Shown here piece after piece: positions 26,634 to 33,010 of a stretch of 64,000 nt of DNA. Every line of letters begins with the position of its first letter. Within the stretch, counting starts at the first letter, position 1. This DNA comes from Paractinoplanes lichenicola (GTDB lineage: Bacteria; Actinomycetota; Actinomycetes; Mycobacteriales; Micromonosporaceae): assembly GCF_016785085.1 (NCBI RefSeq), contig NZ_JAENHO010000015.1:124001-188000 (forward strand). Reading direction: 5' to 3'. A program made the position numbers and the translations under genes. The notes under the pieces are model-generated. The model made no database searches, was not told the DNA's origin, and saw only the letters and a list, made by a program, of their open reading frames with translations.

Positions 26634-26677
26634 TTAGTGATTCAAGTTCCTCGGACCTACCAACCGGTAATCACTAA
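26634..26677. promoter_or_regulatory. Inverted repeat, likely operator of the XRE regulator
   Basis: TTAGTGATT at 26634-26642 and its exact complement AATCACTAA at 26669-26677 are separated by 26 bases, beginning 17 bases upstream of the XRE start. Two half-sites this far apart suit two dimers or a looped complex. The function is inferred from position. Confidence 0.5.
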
Positions 26678-26685
26678 GGGCTGAC

Positions 26686-26698
26686 ATGCAACTTGCAT
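26686..26698. promoter_or_regulatory. 13-bp palindrome
   Basis: ATGCAACTTGCAT is a perfect palindrome about one central base. It covers the possible ATG of the small plus-strand gene at 26686, so it may be an operator acting on that side of the divergent region. Confidence 0.4.
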
Positions 26699-26922
26699 CG
26701 ACCGGACTCGTGGTGCAATCTTTTCGGTATGGCTCGCGTCACTGCGCCCGATCGGGCGATGGGGCCGAGTCCCGCTCAACGTTCCGATACGCCACCGTTA
26801 ACGGGGTGACGATCTCATACGCCGTCCGACGTGGACTGATCCACTTCCGGGCGGTCGAGGGATCGGCGACGGTGACGTTCCGCAACGCTTTTGGTGATTG
26901 GCATCGCCAAAGGCTTGCATAG
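26686..26922 (+). CDS. Possible small hypothetical protein
   Basis: 78-codon frame, with AAGGG six bases before ATG. The second half (TFRYATVNGVTISYAVRRG then LIHFRAVEGSATVTFRNAF) looks like an alternating beta-strand protein and uses mostly G/C third bases, while the first 20 codons do not. A later start in the same frame is therefore possible. A minus-strand frame of 66 codons overlaps it. I do not recognise it. It lies divergent from the XRE regulator. Confidence 0.4.
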   Translation: MQLASTGLVVQSFRYGSRHCARSGDGAESRSTFRYATVNGVTISYAVRRGLIHFRAVEGSATVTFRNAFGDWHRQRLA

Positions 26923-26980
26923 GCGTTTACGCCGGGCACACTTGGTGCTTTCGTGTCAAGGTTTCAGGGCAGGAGATGAC

Positions 26981-27280
26981 GTGCTTCCTCGGTCCGGTGA
27001 TGTCATACACGTGACGAAGGCGGCGAGCGTCCAATTCGCGGCGCCGATGCTGTTCCGTGTCATCCGGGTCCACGACTGGCCGACGTACGAGGGCTGGATC
27101 TGGCTGGACGGCTATGAACTGAACGCGTCGGGCGACGCCGTGGAGCGCCGTTCGATCTTCGTCCAGGTCAGTGGCCTGCGCGCCGTCGGCAAGGCGCCCG
27201 ACCCTCGGGCCCGCAACGGCCGGCAGCCGGGCCTGGTCAGCGGCACGATCCAGGCCCGCACGGTCCGGACGAACCGCTGA
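26981..27280 (+). CDS. Small conserved protein, function unknown
   Basis: 99-residue protein beginning VLPRSGDVIHVTKAASVQF, with WPTYEGWIWLDGYELN in the middle and IFVQVSGLRAVG near the end, a pattern of short beta strands and aromatic residues. GTG 26981 has AGGAG five bases upstream, which decides against the longer frame from 26891. Proteins like this occur in Actinoplanes-type genomes as far as I recall, without a known role. It is convergent with the PASTA protein gene. Confidence 0.75.
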   Translation: MLPRSGDVIHVTKAASVQFAAPMLFRVIRVHDWPTYEGWIWLDGYELNASGDAVERRSIFVQVSGLRAVGKAPDPRARNGRQPGLVSGTIQARTVRTNR

Positions 27281-27298
27281 CCAGGACGAGCTGAGAAG

Positions 27299-28309
27299 TC
27301 AGTTCCCGCCCGCCCCCGCGCCGTCGGTGGGTTCGGTCGTGGTCGTCGGGGTGCCCGTCGACTGAGCCGCGATCACCAGGGTGACCGTCGTGTCCGGTGG
27401 GACTTCCTGCCCCTCCACCGGGTCACTGTCGATCACCGTGTCCGGCGGCACGTCCGGCGCCTGCCGATAGATCAGCCGGTAGTTCAGCCCGCTCGAGCGC
27501 AGCGCCTCCTGCGCCTCGGCCAGGGCCAGCCCGCGCAGCGCGGGAATGGTGATCTCGCTGGCGGTCGGGTCGGTAGTGGACTGCTCCGGCTCCGGCGAGG
27601 TGGTGGTCGGTGACGCGCTCGGCGACGTCGTCCCAGTCGTAGCCGTGGCCGTGGCCGTCTCGGCGGGCGCGGCCGAGGTGCTCGGGACCGGCGCGGGCGC
27701 CTCATCGCCCGACGAGTCCTGCAGGATCAGATAGATCGCCCAGCCCAGCACGCCGAGCAGGATCAACGCGACGATGCCGACGACGATCGGCATCCACCAG
27801 CGGTCCCGCGGCTGGGCGGGGGTCGAGGCGGCCCAGTCGACCTCGGGATAGCCGCGACCGGGCTGCGGCGGGCGCACCTCGGCCCGTCCCGACCACGCGG
27901 GATTGGCCCGGCTGGGCGCCCAGTCGTCGACCGGGGGCATCACCGCGGTCGCCCCGGGCTTCTCGGTCACTACCGTCGGCTCGTCCCGGATCGCCGGCAC
28001 CGTGCGGACGTCGTCCAGGGTGTCGTCGGCCCGGCGCACGCCGTCCAGCGTGTCCTCGTCACCGGGCGGCGGCACGGAGGCGCGACCCACCGTGGTCTCG
28101 TCGCCGACCGCATCACTGTCGACCTGCGTCGCCTCCGGGTCGGCGGGAGAACTGCCAACCTGAGCGGCGTCCGGGTCGGCGGGACGACCCCCGACCTGGG
28201 TGGCGTCCAGGTCATCCGGGTCCGGTTTTCTCGGTTTTTCCGCCTCGGAGGACGGGCCCTCGGCGTCGTCAGGCGAGAAACGTCGCGTCTCGTCGCTCTC
28301 GTCCGACAT
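27299..28309 (-). CDS. PASTA-domain membrane protein with N-terminal phosphothreonine-like repeats
   Basis: 336-residue single-pass protein. Residues about 1-150 are acidic and carry repeats such as DATQVGG, DAAQVGS, EATQVDS, DETTVG and DEDTLDG. One helix lies at about 175-200 (PIVVGIVALILLGVLGWAIYLIL). A Thr/Ser/Pro linker and a single extracellular PASTA domain follow (about 255-320; ITIPALRGLALAEAQEALRS). PASTA domains bind wall precursors; the TQV/TTV motifs look like FHA-binding, kinase-targeted threonines. There is no kinase domain. ATG 28309 has GGAGGAGAGG upstream, so the longer frame is rejected. Confidence 0.82.
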   Translation of the reverse strand: MSDESDETRRFSPDDAEGPSSEAEKPRKPDPDDLDATQVGGRPADPDAAQVGSSPADPEATQVDSDAVGDETTVGRASVPPPGDEDTLDGVRRADDTLDDVRTVPAIRDEPTVVTEKPGATAVMPPVDDWAPSRANPAWSGRAEVRPPQPGRGYPEVDWAASTPAQPRDRWWMPIVVGIVALILLGVLGWAIYLILQDSSGDEAPAPVPSTSAAPAETATATATTGTTSPSASPTTTSPEPEQSTTDPTASEITIPALRGLALAEAQEALRSSGLNYRLIYRQAPDVPPDTVIDSDPVEGQEVPPDTTVTLVIAAQSTGTPTTTTEPTDGAGAGGN

Positions 28310-28462
28310 CGCCTCTCCTCCGGCTCGTTCACCCGCATGGGTCAACGTATCGAATCTTGCGAGACATGTCTGGCCTCCGCAGGACAAACACACCAGGTGG
28401 CTATAGGTGAGCAGGACACACAGAGATCGACGTACCGATTCGCAGGCATCGGCGGGTACCGC

Positions 28463-28468
28463 TACAGT
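28463..28468 (+). promoter_or_regulatory. -10 element of a probably leaderless promoter
   Basis: TACAGT lies seven bases before ATG 28476, with TTCGCA 18 bases further upstream as a possible -35. There is no Shine-Dalgarno, so transcription would start at or next to the ATG. Confidence 0.5.
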
Positions 28469-28475
28469 GCGGCGC

Positions 28476-29897
28476 ATGGCCGACAAGGGCTGGACGGCGC
28501 GCGTCGCCACCGCGGCAGGGGCCGCAGCGGGCACGGGCGCCGCGCAATTGGGCCTGGGCTACGGCCTGGGCGTGGTGGTCTGGCCGGTGACGCCGACCCC
28601 CGATGACAGCGCGTGGCTGGGCAGCCTGGGCTGGGCGACCTGGATCACGGCGAGCGCCACGGTGTTCGGCGCCGTGCTCGGCAGCCGATCCGGGGGCGGT
28701 CCCGGGCCGCGCACCACCGCCGCGTGGCGTTTCGCCCTGGCCGCCTGCGCGGCGCTCGGGGCCCTGGTGACGGTCGCGCTGATCGCGCTGCCGGCCCGTT
28801 CCGCCGTACGCTTCGACTCCTACAGCCCGCAGGTCATCGCGGGCGGTTACGCCATGGCCGGGCTCGTGCTGGGCCTGGTCATCGCGTTCTGGGCGGTGTC
28901 GTCGCCACCGGTCGCGGCCAATCTGATGGCCACCGGCGTCTGGTTGTGGGCCCTGGCCATAGCCGCCATCGTGGTCGAGCTGACCGTGAATCGTGACTCG
29001 GCGACGTATCTGACCAGCTGGCAGTTCGCCGAGGTGGCCAACAGCGGGCTCTACGGCACGATCTATTGGCCGAGCGCCCTGCTCACCCTGTCGGCGGCCT
29101 TCCTGGTCGGCGCCCTGACCGCCGTGCCGGCCGCCCGCCGGGGCGATGTCGGGATCGGCGCGGCGACCTCGGGTCTGGCCGGCCCGCTGCTGGTCGCGTT
29201 CGCGTTTTTGGCCCTGGCCCCGCGCTTGACCGGCGCGCTCGGTCCGATCGAGTCGGCCTATTTGATCGCGCCTTACGCCGTGCTGGCCGGCCTGGCCGGT
29301 TCGGTGCTCGCGGTGGCCGGCACCCGTACGGTGCAGCAGCAGCGCTCCGACCGAGCGGGGGCCGTCGTGACCGGCACCGCTCGCGTCCCGGAGCCGCCCG
29401 CCCTCGAGCCACCCCCGGCCACCCCGGCCCCGAAACGGAGCTCGGACGCCCCCACTGCCAAGATCCCGAAACCGCCGGCCCGAGCCGCGGAGGCCGACCC
29501 ACCGAAGAAGCAGCGTTCCGGGCTTTTCGGCCGCCGCAAGGCCCCGGCCCAGCCCGCACAGCACGAGCCGCAGCCGGTGGCGCCAGCCGCGCGGACCGCC
29601 CCCGCTCCGAGGCCGACGCCGACGCCGACAACTCCGTCCGACCTGGACACCGCCGTACGGGCTAAGGCCGACAAAAAGGACAACGGCCAGCCGGCCCCGG
29701 TCGACTCGGAGATCGCCGCGGCGGCCCGCCCGGCGCCTCGCCCCCGCCCGAAGAAGGCCGCCGCTGCGGAGCCCAAGCCGACCAGGTCCACAGTGACCCC
29801 GCCGCCGACCGCACCGGCCGTGGCGCAAATCAACCCCAAGGCCGCCAATACGCCACCGAAGGCGCCGCCGCCGGCCAACCCGAAGCCGGCGGACTGA
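28476..29897 (+). CDS. Polytopic membrane protein with long disordered tail
   Basis: 473-residue protein. About seven hydrophobic segments span residues 10-285 (for example AWRFALAACAALGALVTVAL, YAMAGLVLGLVIAFWAV). A cytosolic Pro/Ala/Lys-rich tail of about 180 residues follows (RKAPAQPAQHEP, PRPRPKKAAAAEPKP). Similar proteins are annotated as hypothetical in actinomycetes. ATG 28476 is supported by the TACAGT -10 element seven bases upstream; the longer frame from 28407 is not. It is divergent from the PASTA protein gene and convergent with the ligase gene. Confidence 0.8.
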   Translation: MADKGWTARVATAAGAAAGTGAAQLGLGYGLGVVVWPVTPTPDDSAWLGSLGWATWITASATVFGAVLGSRSGGGPGPRTTAAWRFALAACAALGALVTVALIALPARSAVRFDSYSPQVIAGGYAMAGLVLGLVIAFWAVSSPPVAANLMATGVWLWALAIAAIVVELTVNRDSATYLTSWQFAEVANSGLYGTIYWPSALLTLSAAFLVGALTAVPAARRGDVGIGAATSGLAGPLLVAFAFLALAPRLTGALGPIESAYLIAPYAVLAGLAGSVLAVAGTRTVQQQRSDRAGAVVTGTARVPEPPALEPPPATPAPKRSSDAPTAKIPKPPARAAEADPPKKQRSGLFGRRKAPAQPAQHEPQPVAPAARTAPAPRPTPTPTTPSDLDTAVRAKADKKDNGQPAPVDSEIAAAARPAPRPRPKKAAAAEPKPTRSTVTPPPTAPAVAQINPKAANTPPKAPPPANPKPAD

Positions 29898-29901
29898 CCA
29901 C

Positions 29902-31368
29902 TCAGCCCTCCGGCCAGGTGTGCACCGGGTCGTTGGTGCGGTGCAGCTCCGAGTAGCGAAGCAGCATCGAGTGCAGCGCCTCGCTGCGGGAAAGCCCCCG
30001 GCGCTCACCCTCCCGTACGGCCTCGGTCTGCCACGACGCACCGTTGCGACCGAGCCGGCACCGCTCGTCGACCACCGCGAGCAGCCGATCGCGGACGGCC
30101 GGCGCGACGCCGTACCGGTCCAGCCCGGCGTACGCCTTGGGCAGCAGCACCGATCGCACCAGCTCGGCCACGGGAACCTCGCCCAGGCCGGGCCAGAAGA
30201 CCGTCGCCTCGATGCCCCCGACCGCGCCGGCGTGGAAGTTCTCGCGGGCGGCCGCGAACGACAGTCGTGACCAGATCGGGCGTTCCTCCTCGGCCAGCTG
30301 ACGGACCAGCCCGAAGTAGAACGCCGCGTTGGCCAGCAGGTCGATCACGGTCGGCCCGGACGGGAGCACCCGATTCTCGACGCGCAGGTGCGGCCGCCCG
30401 TCCATGACGTCGTAGACCGGCCGGTTCCAGCGATACACCGTGCCGTTGTGCAGGCGCAGCTCGCCCAGCCGGGGCACGCCACCCGCGGCGAGCACCTCGA
30501 TCGGGTCCTCGTCCTCCAGGAACGGCAGCAGCGGCGCGAAGAATCGCACGTTCTCCTCGAACAGGTCGAACACCGAGGTGATCCAGCGTTCGCCGAACCA
30601 GACCCGAGGCCGTACGCCCTGGGCCTTGAGCTCCTCCGGCCGGGTGTCGGTGGCCTGCTGGAACAGCGCGATCCGGGTCTCGGCCCACAGCCGGCGGCCG
30701 TGCAGGAACGGCGAGTTCGCGCCGATCGCCACCTGCACGCCGGCGATCGCCTGGGACGCGTTCCAGAAGCGGTCGAACCGGTCGGGCGGCACCTGCAGGT
30801 GAAACTGGACACTCGTGCAGGCGGCCTCGGGCGCGATCGAGTCGCTGGCGCTGCGCAACCGCTCGATGCCGCGGATGTCGAGGTCGAACCGCTCACCCCG
30901 GGCGCCGGCCATCTCGTCGTTGAGCCGGCGGTAGCGCTCGTTGGCGCTGAGGTTCTCGAGCACCAGGTGGTCGGCGGTGAGGGTGGGGAGCATGCCGATC
31001 ATCACGAGCCCGCAGTCGGTCTTCTCGGCGGCCCGGCCGAGGCTTTCGAGCAGGTCGTTCTCGTAGTCGGCGAGGCCGTGCCCGGCGATCGACCGCGGCG
31101 GGGCGTTGAGCTCGATGTTGAACTGGCCGAGCTCGGTCTGGAACAGGGGGTCACCGAGCCGGTCGAGCACCTCGGCGTTGCGCATGGCCGGCCGGGCCGC
31201 CTCGTCGATGAGGTTGAGCTCGATCTCGAGGCCGGTCATGTCGTCGCGGTCGGAGAAGGCGCGCTGGTCGAGCATCTGGGCGAAGACGTCGAGACAGCGG
31301 CGCACCTTCTGCCGATAGGTGGTGCGGTCGTCCGGGACGGAGACGACGGTCGCAAGATCCTTGCCCAC
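29902..31368 (-). CDS. GCS2-type glutamate-cysteine ligase family protein
   Basis: 488-residue ATP-dependent carboxylate-amine ligase of the GCS2 superfamily, which makes gamma-glutamyl bonds; glutamate and cysteine are the textbook substrates but are not proven for this branch. Family features: the metal-binding MTGLEIELNLIDE, ELGQFNIELNAPP, SVQFHLQVPPDRFD, and RVENRVLPSGPTVID. Start GTG 31368 has GGGAGG five bases upstream. It is monocistronic, between a convergent membrane protein and yceI. Actinobacteria make mycothiol rather than glutathione, so another amine acceptor is plausible. Confidence 0.85.
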   Translation of the reverse strand: MGKDLATVVSVPDDRTTYRQKVRRCLDVFAQMLDQRAFSDRDDMTGLEIELNLIDEAARPAMRNAEVLDRLGDPLFQTELGQFNIELNAPPRSIAGHGLADYENDLLESLGRAAEKTDCGLVMIGMLPTLTADHLVLENLSANERYRRLNDEMAGARGERFDLDIRGIERLRSASDSIAPEAACTSVQFHLQVPPDRFDRFWNASQAIAGVQVAIGANSPFLHGRRLWAETRIALFQQATDTRPEELKAQGVRPRVWFGERWITSVFDLFEENVRFFAPLLPFLEDEDPIEVLAAGGVPRLGELRLHNGTVYRWNRPVYDVMDGRPHLRVENRVLPSGPTVIDLLANAAFYFGLVRQLAEEERPIWSRLSFAAARENFHAGAVGGIEATVFWPGLGEVPVAELVRSVLLPKAYAGLDRYGVAPAVRDRLLAVVDERCRLGRNGASWQTEAVREGERRGLSRSEALHSMLLRYSELHRTNDPVHTWPEG

Positions 31369-31478
31369 TTACCCTCCCGGGGCGGCCAGGGACGAAACGG
31401 ACGTCGATCACCACTCTGTGAGCGAATGCGTGCGCTCGGTCTACCTTGCCATCCCGTACGGAGGTCCGCCAAACAACG

Positions 31479-31514
31479 ACGAGCCGCCGCCCGGGATTTC
31501 GGGCGGCGGCTCGT
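31479..31514. terminator. Terminator after yceI
   Basis: 15-base perfect inverted repeat ACGAGCCGCCGCCCG / CGGGCGGCGGCTCGT with loop GGATTT, flanked by AAAC on the left and TTTG on the right. It separates yceI from the ligase gene. Confidence 0.8.
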
Positions 31515-31533
31515 TTGTGGACTTTGTGCGAGG

Positions 31534-32112
31534 TCAGGCGCGGCGGATGGCCTCGCCCTCGATCTCGATCTTGATCTTCTTGCTGACCATGACGCCGCCG
31601 CTCTCGAGGGCCATGTTCCAGGTCAGGCCCCAATCCTCACGGTCGATCTCGGCGGTCGCGCTGAAACCGAAGACCGCGAAGCCGTACGGGCTCTGGCCGG
31701 CGCCCTCGAACTCGACGGTCAGCTCGACCGGCTTGGTCACACCCTTGATGGTGAGCTCGCCGTCGAGCACGAACTCGGCGCCCGCGTGGCTCTTGATGCC
31801 GGTGCTGCGGAAGTCCATCGTGGGGTACTTCTCGGACTCGAAGAAGTCGCCGCTGCGCAGGTGGTTGTCGCGGTCGGTCTGACCGGTCTCGATGCTGGCC
31901 GTGTTGATCGACGCGGTGACCGAGGACTGCAGCGGGTCCTCGCCGATGGTGATGACAGCGGAGGCGTCCGCGAACTGACCGCGAACCTTGCTGACCATGA
32001 GGTGGCGCGCCACAAAGCCGACCCGCTTGTGCGCGGCGTCCAGGTCGTACGTGCCGGCGGCCGGGATCTGCAGACCCTCGAACGTACGGGTGCTGGCGAC
32101 GGACTCGGTCAT
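31534..32112 (-). CDS. YceI-family lipid-binding protein
   Basis: 192-residue protein of the YceI family, a lipocalin-like barrel that binds isoprenoid lipids such as polyprenyl chains. Motifs: GTYDLDAAHKRVGFVARHLM, VRGQFADASAVITIGED, and FRSTGIKSHAGAEFVLDGEL. No signal peptide is visible, so this copy should be cytosolic. ATG 32112 follows AAGGA. It is divergent from a MarR gene whose probable operator overlaps the yceI promoter, so MarR likely represses it. Confidence 0.92.
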   Translation of the reverse strand: MTESVASTRTFEGLQIPAAGTYDLDAAHKRVGFVARHLMVSKVRGQFADASAVITIGEDPLQSSVTASINTASIETGQTDRDNHLRSGDFFESEKYPTMDFRSTGIKSHAGAEFVLDGELTIKGVTKPVELTVEFEGAGQSPYGFAVFGFSATAEIDREDWGLTWNMALESGGVMVSKKIKIEIEGEAIRRA

Positions 32113-32165
32113 GACTTGTTCCTTCTCTCAAGGCACTGTGTGGTCGGTGTTTGTGTGACGGAGCA

Positions 32166-32196
32166 ACTATATGCCAAGCAATATTCCCCGTGTCAA
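32166..32196 (-). promoter_or_regulatory. yceI promoter with overlapping dyad
   Basis: On the minus strand, TTGACA (32191-32196) and TATAGT (32166-32171) are 19 bases apart. The spacer carries ATAT...ATAT ends around TGCcaaGCA, an imperfect dyad that a MarR dimer could occupy to block RNA polymerase. Confidence 0.5.
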
Positions 32197-32205
32197 GAGC
32201 CCGGT

Positions 32206-32216
32206 GTACCATGTAC
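32206..32216 (+). promoter_or_regulatory. marR -10 element inside a GTAC-CAT-GTAC dyad
   Basis: GTACCATGTAC reads as GTAC-CAT-GTAC. The embedded TACCAT (32207-32212) is a TANNNT -10 element six bases before GTG 32219, suggesting a leaderless mRNA that the protein represses itself. Confidence 0.45.
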
Positions 32217-32218
32217 CC

Positions 32219-32704
32219 GTGAGTACGGACCTGGATGACCCTCGTTTCACCGCCTTCGGCCTGTTCGCCGAGGCGTTCACGGGGCTGACCAATCGTTTTG
32301 CCGCGCAGTTCGAGGAACACCGCCTCTCCGCCGTCGAGTTCGAGGTGCTGATGCGCCTGGCCCGCTCCCCCGGCCGCCGGCTCCGCATGACCGACCTCGC
32401 CGGTCAAACCTCACTTTCCACGAGCGGCGTGACCCGCGTGGTCGATCGCATGGATCGCGACGGCCTGGTTCGCCGGGAGGCCTGCCCGAGCGACCGCCGC
32501 AGCTCGTTCGCCGTGATCACCGAGGCCGGGGTGGGCCGCCTCGACGAGGTGCTGCCCGGTCATCTCGAGCTGCTTCAGCAGTGGTTCATCGGGCAGCTGA
32601 GCCCGGCCGAGCTCGACGGCATGCTCGGCTCGCTCCGCAAGATTCGCGACGCGGTCAACCCGTGCGCCACCGCGGGCACGACCGAGGAACGCCCCGCCGC
32701 CTGA
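32219..32704 (+). CDS. MarR-family transcriptional regulator
   Basis: 161-residue winged-helix regulator. HTH core lies at about residues 55-80 (MTDLAGQTSLSTSGVTRVVD), followed by the wing MDRDGLVRREACPSDRRSS with the conserved Asp-Arg pair. GTG 32219 is preferred over the longer frame from 32171 because that frame runs through the yceI promoter. Divergent placement 106 bases from yceI suggests it controls yceI and itself, with an organic acid, phenolic or oxidant as possible signal. Confidence 0.9.
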   Translation: MSTDLDDPRFTAFGLFAEAFTGLTNRFAAQFEEHRLSAVEFEVLMRLARSPGRRLRMTDLAGQTSLSTSGVTRVVDRMDRDGLVRREACPSDRRSSFAVITEAGVGRLDEVLPGHLELLQQWFIGQLSPAELDGMLGSLRKIRDAVNPCATAGTTEERPAA

Positions 32705-33010
32705 ACCGGCCGGTAACACAACCCGACGAAGTCGCCATAAAGCGGTCCGTGAGCACCGCGCCGGAAACCTTGGGGTAAACCGGCAGAACTACCGGCAGAA
32801 TCGGGCGTCGCGGCGGTCCAAACGGACAAATCTCCCGGATAGCGCTTACCCCTGTGGCTACTGTGTTGCGCGCAGGGGGATGCGGCGCGACCGAGGCGAC
32901 GGCGGGGCTTGACGGGGGAGCTTCGTTCTCGCCGCGTAACTGGCGGGCGTGGCTACGGTTGGCGCGTGGGGGGCACGCTACGCCGACCGGCCACGCCCGG
33001 CCAGGCCCTG
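32705..33010. other. Intergenic region, nothing identified
   Basis: 306 bases between the convergent marR and STAND genes. Frames are short or shadow-like on both strands, and I see no clear hairpin, tRNA or repeat. Confidence 0.5.
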
